A stretch of 64,000 nt of DNA from Morella rubra. Its lineage: Eukaryota > Streptophyta > Magnoliopsida > Fagales > Myricaceae. Below the pieces are notes generated by a model. It saw nothing but the letters and a program-made list of their open reading frames with translations, was not told where the DNA came from and ran no database searches. Position numbers and translations under genes: made by a program. Of this stretch, positions 1 to 17,800 are shown in pieces. The DNA lies in contig RXIC02000125.1 in assembly GCA_003952965.2 (NCBI GenBank), positions 1 through 64,000 on the forward strand. The letters run 5' to 3'. The first letter of the stretch is position 1. Every line of letters starts with the position of its first letter.

Positions 1-1435
1 AAAACCTAAGGCAACTAACCGGTAACAGAACTTCTAACATTTTTCTGTTTTTATCAAATTATTATTTTTTACTATAAAAAAATTTAAAAATTTCATATCC
101 GAACAATCTTTCTTTTTATTTTTTCAACAATTTTAATATCCTAAAAATTTTAATACTCAAACACAACTTCAGTCGGACTGAATCTTTTTCCTCTTTTCAA
201 TATGAAAAAATCGATCAAAAAGCTTGAGTAAAATGACCTTTGGAGATATTTTGTGAAAACATAGGAAAAGAGAATAAAAAAATTATAAAAAAATAAAAAA
301 AAGAGAAATTTTTTGAATAATGATAAAATTTTAGAGATTAAAATTGTGAAAACAAAGTCATGTAAATTTGATATATATTATATGATAATAAAAAAGATAA
401 ATTAATAAAAAAATTATTTTATTATACTGATATTTTTAAGATGACTAAAATTTTAAAATGCAAATGTCACTGTATTAGAGGCCTAATCTTGACAAGAGCT
501 AAAGGAATTAGCAAGCTAACATGGACCCTTTCGTCTACAAGAATATCTTGGCTTAAATCTTGAAAAATTGATATATCTTAGCTTAAATCTTGGAAAATTG
601 ATGTCGGATGAATTGAAGACCATTATCGGTTTATATTTATTGTGAAGGTTAGTGTGTCACAGTTGTGATAGGAGTTAATTATCTTTATTATAAAATTTAT
701 TTTAAAATATAATTAATTTTAATTTTAATTAAGAAATAAGAATAATAAAAATTAACAATTGTTTTTTTTATCAAAACATCTATTTTCATTAAAATAAAAA
801 TAAAAAAAATTATTTAAAAATAATTTATCTCTTTACTTTTTCACTAAATTCTATAAAATTATACTTATAATATATTTCTTTCAAAATATAATAAAATATA
901 ATATAATTTTATTACTTGTATGAAATCAAAAGATTAATTTTATAAGATTAATTCAATTTTAGCATATAACTACAGTAACTGATTTTGTATACATCCCAAA
1001 AATCTATCTAACTCAAATTTTAGGACATCTGTAAAATTTTCAAAAAGGTTATTTTTGCAGCCAAACGCTTTGTACGGAAGGTTTTTCTCTGAGCTAACAG
1101 ACGTTAGCTTGTCACATTGAGAAAGAATGCCATCTCAGCCCTTGGATTTTCATTAAATGGCGTGTCAGACATCCATTGGTTAATGGTAGGAAACGGAAAG
1201 CTCCAGTAAATCAAAACATTTTAGGAACAGCTTTAGAGTCGAATCAGCATTGAAGGCCCTCGAATAGATCTTCTTATCGTCTGGAAACGCCACCCGGCGG
1301 CAAATAGGGTTCAGAGAGGGTTTTCTTAAAAAAACCAGCACCGGCTCTTTTCTTTTTGCATGTGAGAAACCAGGTATCTTGTTAATCTTTAAGAAGATTG
1401 AAACTTGATCGGAAGGAGAGGAAAATAAAGCGTCG
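1..1435. other. AT-rich intergenic region and PRP17 upstream/5' UTR
   Basis: No coding potential is visible. Positions 1 to about 1000 are very AT-rich with short homopolymers. Base composition becomes mixed from about 1020, as expected for a plant promoter and 5' UTR. The sequence directly before the ATG at 1436 is purine-rich (GGAAGGAGAGGAAAATAAAG). I see no convincing TATA box and no transposon boundary. Confidence 0.6.
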
Positions 1436-6065
<4,630 letters not shown>

Positions 6066-6299
6066 AGATATAAGAGAGGAGAGGGAGTTTTTAAGAGGTG
6101 TTTTTCCGGGGCCATTTATCACATGGCCTTTTTAACCACTCTCGCTGAACTCCTCTTTTTTCTAAAACAACCTGTGCTTGGTTGAAAATTTCTTGGTTTC
6201 CTTTGCGCCCCCTACCTTGTCGTAGCTATAGGTAAACAGTTTTGTTTTGCACCACAACTCCCCCCATCCCAACCCAAAAAAAAATTAAAAGAGACCAAA

Positions 6300-6605
6300 G
6301 AAAAGAAAAAAGATGGAAGGAGAGGAGAGGAGAGGGAGGAGAAAAAGTTTATTGTTGGAAGAAGAAAGAACCCTGAAAAAAGGAGGGGAAAAGGGGGAGG
6401 AGAGAAGAAAGGAAGGGAGAGAAGAAGAGAAGGGGGGAGGAGGAGAAGAGAAAGAGAAGGGGAGGGGGGGAGGGGGTAGAAGGAGAGGGAGGGGAGGAAA
6501 GGGGAAAAAGGGGGGGGGAGGGCCGGGGGGAAGGGGAAAGAGGGGGAAAGAGAGAGGGGGATAGGGGAGGGAGGGAGGGGAAGGAGGAAGGAAAGGGGAA
6601 AAACC
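6300..6605. repeat. G/A-rich low-complexity block
   Basis: About 300 bases made almost only of G and A on the plus strand, with G runs up to nine. It has no codon structure. It sits at the end of the low-accuracy interval, and I regard at least part of it as a consensus artefact. Confidence 0.7.
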
Positions 6606-6800
6606 CCAAAACATCCCAACCCCACTTCACCCCACCCCAATGTTGGAGTCTTTATAAATTAAAAACGAGTTTTATTTTACCAAAAAAAATAATTGCACCC
6701 TTTAAAAAAAAAAAAAATAAAAAAAAAAAAAAAAAACTTTATATTAAAAAAAAAAGTCAAGGAAAAAAAGAAGGGAAAAAAAGGACCTCCCCCTAAAAAA

Positions 6801-8910
6801 AAGAATTCTGACCTGTCCTGCACCAAGTTTTTCCGTCACCTTTTGTTTAAATCTTCTATGTAGAAGTCTCTTGAGGATATTGTCTTGCACCAGTTCTATT
6901 TCTCTGTATTAAGGATGTAGTCAACATGTGAGATGAGGCTACTGAAATTTTTTGCATTATCTATTGGTTATCTAGATTCGCAGAACAAAAGGTAAGTAGG
7001 ACTTGTGCCACTACAGGGAGAAATGTTAGCTACATAATATAAATGTATCCTGTCTCATTCCTTTGACTTGCCTCCCTTTTTGTCATTACCTTTACTGTTA
7101 CCGTCCACTCTGCCACTGGGAATAGGTATGGACAAAAGGCATTTCTCTCTCTTTGACTCAATAGACTATAGGACTCCTTAATTGAAAATTTGCTGCAGAA
7201 TTTTTACTTTTGGCCTTTAGTCAGAAAAAAAAGAGTTCTTTGTTCTTTTTTCTTTTTCTTTTTGTTTGTTTAAATTTTTTGTCCATTGTAAAATCCCAGC
7301 ATGGCAAGTTGTCTAAAGCATATTGTTTAGCATAATATGTGCCTCAGTGCTTGCTACTCCTTCAAGGTATATTGTAACCATGCAATGGGAAAAATCTGTT
7401 AATGCGTCTGTAGCCATGATTTGCAAGGGATGCCTTTTGAGTAATTCTTACTCAATTTATAATGGGTGAGCTTAGATGATTAGAGATGTTTTAAGGGATG
7501 AAATATAAAATTATGCTTCCTGTGGTCAGTTCCACTTGGATTGTCATGGTTTGTTTTCTTGCTGCTTTAGCCAATCCCCCTTTAGGAGAGCCACATTAGG
7601 TTTTACTATTGAGTTTTGTGACCTCTCTCTGTTTTCTTCTACGCTGCCTTATACACTGGACGTGACGTCTAAGATGTGTTTTTTTTGAATCATGACGTCA
7701 AATGTGGAGTTTCAATTGCTTACAAATTAACACACATCCCTCTGCGTCGCTGAATGCTTTTTCGTTCACCCTTTCCCTCCGTTTTTGTACTAAGGATGGA
7801 TCCGTGAGCTTTATTATGTGGAAGGGGAAGGCTAACATCTTTCATCCTGGCTTGCAGGGACTAGTTGCTTTTCGAGCTTTTGATATAATCTATCGACCTG
7901 CCTCGGAGATGCCAACCTGATGGACCAGAGGAGACAAAATTGTGCTTTTGAAGTCAATATTGTGATATGAGTTCGTTCACTGGAACCCGCTTAAACCTGC
8001 TTGGTCAGAGAAGAAATCAAGAAATGTATGACGGCAACACTCCATGCCTACAAAATAACGTTGGACCAACTTGCAACTCTTTTCGAGTTAAATTTTATCA
8101 AAAATTCGCATCAAGTTGGCATGCTGGAAATGTTACTTTCGTCTTGTTTCGTTACTATTTTTTTTTTTTTACGTTTTGTAGATTTTTTTTTTTTAGCCCA
8201 ATATAAAATCGAGGCTGGAGCAGTTTGGCAGTTGAAATGTATTTTGCGATTCTTCTTTTCTTCACCAAAATTTGCACTCCTGAAGGTGGACCCTATATAG
8301 ATCTTAAAATTTACTTGCGCCAACTCTTATAGATCTTGATTTCCACCTTGTGTTTAAGAGCAACGTTGGCGACTTAATGGGAAGCGTTTAATGAAAGTAC
8401 ATGAATCCCTTTGAGGAAGTTTCTTGAAGTCGTGTGGTTTGAGTGAATAGCTTACGAGCCTTAGCTTACACCCTTCATTTGGGGAGGGGCTGGAGCCACT
8501 AATTACAAAGGAGTAAATGAAACGCCAACCCAATTAACCAAACCATGATTAAATCGACTGATTCTGGTAACTTATCATTCGAAACTTCTTTTTTCTCTTA
8601 GAGATCTATCATATGAGCTCTACACTATAATTTTCTCCTCTTCTTACGACTTTTGGTATGAACAATATTTAGAAATTCCATTCAGTGTAGAGGGGAATTG
8701 TAATTCAAATTTTCGAAGACAGCAGTTGTACATATAATAAAAAAATTCCATTAAGGTTGGTGACGTATTAGTCAAAGGGAACAAAAAAATATTGAATAAT
8801 GCTTCAAGCAATACAGCCTATTACGTGTACATGCAGATACATGAGATTCAACAAATGCAGCAGAATCTTTCATAGAATCATGTGGTTGGAACACAAACAC
8901 TGCCAGAAGT
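6801..8910. other. PRP17 3' flank / intergenic
   Basis: The sequence quality returns to normal here. It may hold the PRP17 3' UTR, but no conserved coding exon is recognisable. Short plus-strand frames near 7700-8300 have no family features. The interval ends at the stop codon of the minus-strand DUF936 gene, so the two genes converge. Confidence 0.5.
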
Positions 8911-11137
8911 TCAAGGATTCTTCATCTTGATCCTTAGCTTCCGGGCTATCTGTGCTGCTTTGGGATGAACCGGCCGCTTGCTACTATCACACTGCTCTAC
9001 CTCCATCCAGTTAATAATCTTAAGGATCAGAGATTGAGGAACCTTCCGACCATCCCCATCTGCTGCTCCTTTTATTTTCTTCATGCCTGTTTCTAAAGCC
9101 TTCTCCAAGAAGTCCATAAACCAGATTCCGGCTTCTGTTTCAATCTGCTTCCCCAATTTGATTGCATTGCCTAGGCTACAAGACGATGGTTTCTTGTTTT
9201 CATCGTTCTCACCAGCAGCTTCAAGCGGCAATTTTCCAAGTGGGGTAGGCGGTCCTTTTCGTTCCGAAGATGCCGCCTTTGGGTTGCTCTTCGATCTAAG
9301 GAGTCTTCCCAGATTCGGCCTCTGCTCACCACCTGTTTCAGGAAAGGCTGCAATGGATTTATATAACGCTGTTCTCCTTTTGGATAACATTAATTCTGAA
9401 TTTCGGCTTTGGTTCATAGAGTTGGGTATGATTTCGTGTAAAACTGGAGTCTCTTCTTCATCTAGGCAGTCTTTCTTTTTAGCATTCGTATATTTAGCCA
9501 TTTCAGAGGCTGATGAAGTAGCTGCTTGAATAGACACCATGTCGGTCACTGCTTGCACAATTTGGTGATGGAATTCTAGAAACTGATCAAAACAGGCAGC
9601 TGGAGCGTCAGCTCTAGCTGATTTGCTCAAGTTGGAAAACATCCTGCGGAAAATCACAGTATATTAGCTGAATGGAATCTAATTAACCTAGAAAGCGTAC
9701 TAGTGTACTAGTTAGCTGATGCACAATCAACAGAAACAAGCTTATAGAAGGTATATACTTGAGAGACCGAACTAATGTCTCAGTAGCTGATGCATCTCTC
9801 AGTGCTTGAAGGGCAATCTTCTGAGCTGTCTCTCTCTGCTGCACTGCTTCCTGTGAGCACACAAGTGAGTTACCTGGCTGAAAAAATGAGTTGAAAGCTA
9901 CACGGAATACGAAATTAGGGAAATTTCACCTTGCCCAGTAAACCAAGTTTTCCAGGTAAATTCATAGGCAGACTCGTGTTGATATCAGGAGCTGAATCAC
10001 CGGACTCCGATTGGAATTGAGGATTCATCATTGAGCTGGAGTTCTGGGTCTCTCCAGCCATATTGAGGGAAGTTGCCACTCTTGCAGTGCTCCTTGAACG
10101 GGGTGTAGGAGTCGAACTTTTCTTTTCCTGCAAGGAGAAAAGGCATTCTCAGGAAATTGGTGTGGAACTATCTCGATTTCTCAATTAAGATATAATAACT
10201 GAACCAGGGAAGGCTGCAATCTTTTGAAAATATTGGGCGTTCGAAAAGTGGCTAAACCAGAACCTAAGGATTAAACATTCCATTGAAAAACAGAATTGGT
10301 CAGGTAAGGTTTCTTTAGAACAATTCAAACCCCAAAGAGGAACAATGTACCTACAGCTGAGTTGAAGGGGCTCATTGGGATCTTAGGCTCTCTGTCGCAA
10401 ACGCTCTTGCTTCTCGGAAATTTGGACGAAGAAGGGACGGCACAGCTTTTCCTTAGCAATGCAGGGCTTTCTCCCTTTGTATCCATCATCTTCGCCAAAA
10501 GCCCACCGCCAAACGAACATCTAATAGCCGCACTAGAACTTCCGTCCTTCCCAACCCTCCCTCTTATCATCGGAGACATTGGAAAGTTATTATTTCCATG
10601 TTTCACAGAACTGCCACGCTCTTTCACAGGTGTGCATTGATCGAAATCCAAATTAACCGGCTTGCAAACTAAGGGAGACGAAACACCATCTGTCCCATTC
10701 GGCCCTGTTCCCCAGGAGCCCCTTCTGTGAGCTGAGGGCTTTGAGTTGGACCTTGGCTCACCTCTCTCTCTAAGACCCATTATTGGCTCCGGCGTGCCAA
10801 CGAAGGGGTGTCGGCCTGGAAGTGGTTTGGCACCTTTAATGACAGGAACTGGAGACCCCGGATCCAATCTATCGACATAAATGAACTGCCCTAACTGCAT
10901 TTTATTGCTAAGAACGAAATCGTTATGCTCAGATGGAAGACTGACATAGATTGAGTGCGAAGAATCAGAAACTTTTATATAGAACCCGTGCTTCGGCCAG
11001 AGATTCTTCTCGTCAAGATCCGCTGGGACGATATCTGTCACCTGCAAAAGCGAGCTCCGATGCTCGTTAGTGGGTTTGATTCCGGTGTTGATTCCATTGA
11101 GAAGCTTCAGCAGAATTCCGGGTGCCAGCGTCGCCAT
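8911..11137 (-). CDS. DUF936 family protein
   Basis: This is a plant-specific DUF936 protein; its biochemical role is not known to me. I build four coding exons, all with GT-AG borders: 11137-10355, 10127-9930, 9850-9759 and 9643-8911. They join in frame to 601 residues. The N-terminus carries the family signature: [17 protein letters not shown], then [16 protein letters not shown], then a block with [38 protein letters not shown] and [12 protein letters not shown] (about residues 1-120). The middle is basic, Ser/Pro-rich and probably disordered. The C-terminal exons hold a more helical conserved part ([20 protein letters not shown], then an [12 protein letters not shown] region). The first donor is GTAGGT at 10354 and not the overlapping GTACAT, because only the former keeps the frame. 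There is no signal peptide or membrane segment. Start and length are typical for the family. Confidence 0.9.
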
Positions 11138-13101
11138 CGTCTTTGAGAGTTCAAGAATGAACCAAAGCGATCAACCTCAATGATTGATTCAGGAGTTGAA
11201 AAGGAAAAATCTTGGAGCTAATAAAAGAAACCCACCAACCAATCGATCTTGCACTCCTATCACATGGATTTCATGTTCCAGTGCAATAGGTGAAGATCAT
11301 AACCCAAAAAGATTTGTCAGAAAAGACTGATCAGCGCAAAACGGGGCCGACTTTTGGGGTCTTCAGATGTTCAGAGTAAGCATCGCTGGGGACGAAGTGA
11401 GCGTTGGCAACGGTAAGTACGCGCTCCCAGAAAAGGCCTACTTTTTGAAATTTCGTATTTTCCGAACGTTAAGCAACGGTCATATTCTACTGGTGCGTCC
11501 CATCATAAGTCACTTTCAATTACAACAAGAAAAATTAAACCCACCGGTCGCTCACTCGCTTACTTGACTTGTGACTAAAATAATTACAGACCCTTTTAGC
11601 CAAGGGAGCTCTGGAAGATAGAGAAGGCATCCAATAAATAGTTTCACGTCGTTTGCGGGTTTTATTTGCTGCATTTTCTGTTAAATGAAACCTAACATGC
11701 TAACCATTGTTGACGTGGGAAAAGGACACTCAAATCAGTAAATCACTAGACCCTTGTTTAACATAGAAAAAAAAACATACTAAACCCTCTATAGTAGACA
11801 GCATATTAGGCTCGAAAAACAAAGAGATATTAGTTTTGACAAGGATAAACGTAAATCTTAGAATTTATAAATAGAATATATTCAAATACTTAATATAAAT
11901 CAACAACTTTTACACAAATACCAATAAATTCAGCATCGTTTAAAATTTTTAAAACACTTCAAATTTTAAAAATTTTACCAAAAAGAACAACTCCAAAATC
12001 TACAAAACTCCAACAGGTAGGTCGATGTATGGCCAACATCCTAAGCCTACATTGTGAGGATGAACAAAGAGATTAGTTACGCGAAACATGATTCACTAAT
12101 GAGATTTATTTTGCAAGCTATGTGATAATCATAATGATTGGTTTTTAGGACTACATTGCCTTTTGTGCCCATCCAAAGAAAGAACAGAGTGTATGTACCA
12201 ATTTCTCCCAATAGCAAACATTTATGGGCTACTGCAGGCTACAGCAAAAAAGGCTTTCCAATAATCACTGAGCATCCTAGCACATAAGAGTGGGGGAACA
12301 TAATAACACTTGTGTACGTTGCTCATCAAGAATACACGGTATACCTCATTGGGTAATATTGATGAAGGTATAATGGAGCTTTGTTGGTACCTGCTCTGTT
12401 TCGTAATTGCTTTTGCCCGAGCTTGTTCGGGAAGCTGAATCCTATGGCTGTTATAATGTGGCCCTTGTGGCAAACTGTGTACTTTTTTTTTTTTTTTTAA
12501 TCATTGATCACACTCAATGATATATTTAGGTTGTATTTGAGTTTTAAAATTTTAAGATATTGAATTTAGTAAAAAAAGTGAAAGAGAAATGATTTTTAAT
12601 ATTTATTATAATGAAAAGTAATGATTTGATGGAGAGAGATTATATTGTAATTTTTTATTGTTAAAATTTTAAAAGTGTAAAATTTTACGCTTCAGACGCA
12701 CTCTAACTTACCCCCAATATATATATATATTGATGAAGATAATAAGAATTGTCATTCCGTTTTCCACAGATGGTGAATCCAAAATACAAGTAAAGAAATT
12801 ATTCAGTGAATCCAAAATAAAAGTATAGAAATTATTCACCAATTATGACGAAAATAAACTCTGGCAAAAAATGGCAGAGTTACTCATCGGGTGAGACCCA
12901 TTTCTTTTCAAAACTCAAAAGCAATAAGGGTGGCGAAGGCGAACATCACCCCGTTAATGAATTCAAAAGATGAAGCGAGAGGTAACCATCTCTTTCTAAA
13001 GCTAAATTCTAGTTCAATCACAATTAGAAACATGGATCCAAACAAAATCTGATGCTGGCTTTTATCCGGCTGGTACTTAGAACAGGAATTCACTGGCCAT
13101 G
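11138..13101. other. Intergenic, includes NFD6-like 3' UTR
   Basis: The first few hundred bases are the DUF936 5' UTR and promoter (minus strand). The remainder is AT-rich and has no recognisable gene. A MITE-like element lies at 12526-12710, and the 3' UTR of the NFD6-like gene probably occupies the last few hundred bases. Confidence 0.55.
12526..12710. mobile_element. Small MITE-like element (PIF/Harbinger-like)
   Basis: An AT-rich segment of about 180 bp bounded by TTA on both sides. Its ends are imperfect inverted repeats: GGTTGTATTTGAGTTTTAAA at the left and, on the reverse strand, GTTAGAGTGCGTCTGAAGCG, both running into AAAATTTTA. A TTA target duplication and short size suggest a Tourist-type MITE. 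No coding sequence is present. Confidence 0.4.
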
Positions 13102-14862
13102 TCATAGAGGAGTTGCAAATCCTGCCAGTGAAAAACAAACTACAAGGTCAACATGAAGTTAAAATAACAGAGACAGAGATAATGATGGCCTCAAGTAAAT
13201 ATAGCTTTCTGATATGGTTCCAAACCCTTAAAATATTCTGTAACGGAGGCCAAATTCTGTAATCTACAATAGAAATCAGAAATCCAAGCACTATGTGATA
13301 CAGAAAACCAAGTTACAACTTAGTTCATGCAGCCATGAATGAGAACTTAAGTTGACATAATTGTTCAAAGGCCAAGAGGGAGGGATCTAGAAAAATCCAC
13401 GCAATTCCACTTCTGAATATACAGGACACAACTACCAGCATAGGTTTCATCCCCTGTTCACACACGCCACCTCATCTCAAATTCACCTTCTAATCCTCTT
13501 GCTTTGGCAAGATCATTGTTTCAACTTAGAATACAATCAGAGGTCTACACCAAGCATTCATTTCTCCTGCTAACAAATTAAAATGAGGAAACGAAGCAAT
13601 GGAAACTCACATGCCATTTTCTTGGCCCTAGAAATTATGAAAGGTATCATTACAGCATAACAGAAAGCACAAGAGGCCTTAAAATCAATTTCACGATTAA
13701 TTTTTATGGCCTTCCTCTAAATTTTTTTATGGATAACCAGTTCGAACCACTAAAGTTAAACATGAAACATCCAAGCAACACCTTACAAACATAGTCAACA
13801 AAAGGGCCATACATTTCATCCCCAAAATGTTAGAAATCCAAAAGTTCTGTTCTGCATATTCAGGTCAACACTGCCTTGTGTCCTCAATAGACTAACAGAC
13901 CTGCCCGAGAAATCCTCCTTTTTTCCATCCAAACCATTATCACCCATGTCAACAAATAAAATACAATTTACATGGTAGTGAATTAGAGCCACTTCGTGCC
14001 ATTCTCTACAAAGCAAATGACCCTTAAGAGCTTAAAAATAGTGGTACTGCATAGATGTTTGAGAGCACAACATGAACAGATACAGTTAGTTGTCACCTTC
14101 TGATAGACACCCCCAGTTGTGATTCTGCAAAGACAACAGCGAATTGAACAAGGCAGAAGCAGTAACACTGTGTAACGGCATCAAAGACTGCTGCACCCCT
14201 GCCAACTCCACAGGTAGCCTAAAATAGCAACATTATAATTCTGCTAAGGCATACAGTACAACAAATTTAATATCATGAAGAGGTGGCCAAAACATATTAT
14301 CATGATCGATGCCCATGGTTATATGAACTAATGCTCACCAATTTGGGGCCAATGAATAGTTCTACAGCCATGGAAAATATGTAGCAAATGGAAATGCACG
14401 AACATAAGTGCAAAAGTACCAACAGGAGAAAAGCTTTAAACCCAGAAGAAAATGGGGGCAAACACGCAGAGTCCGGGTACTAAGAAAACTAGGTAGAATA
14501 AATCAAACTGAAATACCATTTTTCTTTTCCTAGAAGCGACAAGACAACAACCTTAAAAGCTGGCCCGGTTACTTCAAAAAATTTCAGTTAATGAAAGAAA
14601 ACAAGATCCTCTCTTTTCATCAATTTTCTCGGAAACGAAACAGAGTAAAGTGTTTTACATTTCATTTCTGTCGAACTATCAAATACATACGGAAATAGTA
14701 AAAACGTAACCTGAAGAATATGCGCTTCTCAACAGAGAATTGGCCGCTCAACTTGGAAGCTTTCGAAGCGAAGGGTAACGACGAAGATTGCGTACGGCTC
14801 GATAGGGTTTTGGCAGAAGCTGAAGCAATTTGTAGGGTTCGCCTAGCACAGTTAGCCGCCAT
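13102..14862 (-). CDS. NFD6-like mitochondrial small protein
   Basis: The protein resembles Arabidopsis NUCLEAR FUSION DEFECTIVE 6, a small mitochondrial protein needed for polar nuclei fusion. I build three coding exons: 14862-14711, 14218-14097 and 13121-13102, with GT-AG borders, giving 97 residues. The protein starts MAANCARRTLQIASASAKTL, a Ser/Arg-rich mitochondrial presequence. It continues with the conserved core FFRLPVELAGVQQSLMPLHS and SALFNSLLSLQNHNWGCL, and ends SEGFATPL. The ending SEGFATPL matches the family and supports the distant third exon. If the second intron is retained, the frame ends at 14086 as SEGDN, a possible alternative isoform of 94 residues. The ATG at 14862 is chosen because it opens the conserved MAANCARR start. 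Longer upstream frames are untranslated sequence. Confidence 0.88.
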
Positions 14863-17800
14863 AGTTCTCCTCTGCTCTACACAACACGAAGCCTTTCGCA
14901 GTCTCGGTGCCAGGGATGCAGTCCCCCGAAGAAAGAGGTTGTTTATGGGCTGGGTCTCTGAGAACATGGGCTTAGTATGGACCAAGATTTGGCTCGAACT
15001 TGGTATATTTTTATTGGGCTAATTGTTGGGCTAATTACGAGGAGTAGGCTTTCATGAAGAAAGAAATGGGCCTTCTTAGCAATTGGATGGGCCTAACGAA
15101 GGAAAGAACCAGAAAGGGCTCTCTGTTCAGAAACCAGCCCAAAAGTGGCCCTACTGCACAGAGCCGCATTATATATGTCGCAAATGATTTTGGAAACTAC
15201 TTATGCATGAGTGGGCATATGTGTAAATTGCCATTTAGAACTTCCTTTGATGGGTGTGATTGGCATGACACAACTGCCAAGTCAAGTGATCCTTTAGCTA
15301 AAAATGGACTAGCCAGGTGCTATCTATTCATTACTACATTTTATACGGCATGTTGGGATTTGAGTCTTTGACTGTTGAGGAGGGTTTGATGGGCACAGCT
15401 CAATTACCACGTTGTCCAGCCACATTTCCATCGGGAGAATCCCCATGGAAAAGGATAAGAACAAAACATTGCACAAGATGGAGCACTTTAGGGCATATTG
15501 TTGTCAATTTGCCATTGAGATGATCAGGGATGTGCAACTCATCACGTCCAAGCGTCTCCACTTTTGTAATTTTGAGTGAAATTTCTTTCACCCAATAAAG
15601 AAGTTGATCCCAACAACTGTTGAATGATTGGAGTAAACCTTCCATTCTCATGAGCTGTTTATTGGGCTATATATATTGTGTGCTACATAATTAGCTTTTC
15701 GCTGAACAAAATGGAAGCTCTAGTTAGGATGACTTCCTATGAACAATGAATATCTGAAATCAGTGGAATGATGCTCCAATCCATGGCACGTAGACCCAAG
15801 TTGACAGATAGCCCTTGTGCCACTGTAGCATCATCCTTTTCAAAGTTCCAAGAAAATGTGCCTCCAGCAAACAGTGCTGCTTTGGCAGCTTGATAAGGAC
15901 ACCACACGGTAAAATGCTCTTGCAATTATAAAAGGCAAGCAATAATTACGTGGTATATTATTTGTTGACCATATCGCGTGCTGTGCGTTTGAAGTTTCTA
16001 AAAAGCAATGAAAAGAGCATGATCAGGCGCCATGATGGGTGGACAAAAGGTGGAAACCACCCAACGAAACCAAAGAGTAGGTTGGCTTTTGTCAACAAAG
16101 AGAAGGCAAAAATAATGTCTACGGTGCTCTTCGTGTTGGGATATTAATCTTCAGTTCCAACCTTGGCTAGCTGGGACTTTAAGAAGTACATTTTTTGGGT
16201 TGGACTAAGACCAAGATCGAGCACCAAATGTGAGTGAGGAAAGTGTTTCGGAAGCATCAAAACATTGGTTTGTGAAAAATAAATATGGTACGTGCATATT
16301 GTCTGGTCTACGTATGGCTACTCCCTTAACTAACAAGCTTCAAAGCATGGTCACTCAGTGGTTGTGGCTTCCCAAAAACCAGTTGAAACTACTACGGTGC
16401 TACCATTTTGACGTTTTGCAGCATATATATATATATATATTTCTGATGGAGGAGAATAGTTCATAATAATTAGTTTCTGCGACTAAAGAGTCGGTGGCTT
16501 TCTTAAGCATCCAAGGCCACTTTTGATATTATTTGTTTCAGCATTGGGCATATCATTTGAGTTCTATTTCTTTGGGGTGGTTGTGGCTCGTACCAGATGT
16601 CAGTGTCAGACTTCATAATATAATACTCTAACCTACCAGGACAAGAGTTATCGGAGTCTCTGGCACAATTTTTTTTTTTCTAAGATGGAGTCTGTGGCAC
16701 TCTGGCACTCGCATAAATATTGATGCTGCAGTGGGATTTGCTGGAATACACAACATGAGAGTCCATGGCTTACCAATCATAAAGGGGAGTCAAATGGTCG
16801 TTCCCAACTCGAGTATTAATTGCAGGTATTTTGACCCTTTTTTTCTTTTCTTAATCCCCGTTCCAGAACGGTAAAATATGCAAGCTGTTTGACTGAAAAC
16901 AAAACAAAGAAATAATGGCAAATGGCTAAAATTATTGGCGCTGCACATATTCTTACTTCCATCATTATTATGCAACAAAAACCACAGCCCGTTGTCCTAA
17001 CTAGTATACACTGTCAATATGTTGGGAAAGGCAATGAAGAACGTCTTCCCTAAGTATAGGACCTTCTTTCAATGGCTCTAGCTAGCTACCAAATTTATGG
17101 CAAAAGGCTGGTCTTGCTTGGTTCAGTACTGCCCCAGTGGTCCATGCCTACATATAATAATATGTCTGGTTGAGAGAATAGCAGATTTTTCGCCTATAAT
17201 CCCCCACTTCAGAGCCTTGTTTCCCGCTGTACACGACTGAAGGAACATGAAAAAAGCGACAACATTGTTTAGCTTTTTATCGCAGGTAAGGAAACTTGAT
17301 CAGTGAGACATTTCTGACCTCTAGCGTAATCACTGTATGCCAGCATCCGGTAAGAAACATTAGAGAAGTTACGGTCTATATTTGACAAGCGCAACACCAT
17401 CAGTAAGACAAAAGATATTGCAGAAAGCCAGAAACTGCATCCGGCTATTGTTACTTGAACTCACGAGGCACTCAAAACAATCTCTTACGACTAGATTTGA
17501 CAAACATATATCGTGCTGCTGTTTCTGATGAGCCTTCTGAAAAAAAAAAAGGTTTTAATGGACTTAGAATAGGTAAGTTTTTGTAGTACTAAACCAAGAA
17601 AGGAAAAGCAAAAGAAAATAGGAAATGCTGGTCTTGGTAGCTGGGCCTCGACACCCAAACTCCGTCTAGCAGAGGGCAGTACGCATCTTTAATTTCTTTC
17701 TTCAACCTACCGCAAGTCAATCATTAAGTAGCTGCTGCATCGTGATCTCTTAGAATCTGCAGATTTTGGTAATGAACACCGAAATGCACAAAATGTCCAT

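Noticed and set aside
6212-6640. Pro/Leu/Ser-rich and Gly/Arg-rich frames on both strands
   Set aside because: They arise from G/A low-complexity sequence and have no codon structure or family match.
15737-15942. Minus-strand frames of about 60 residues near 15.8 kb
   Set aside because: They look protein-like in places but match no family I recognise and have no supporting exons.
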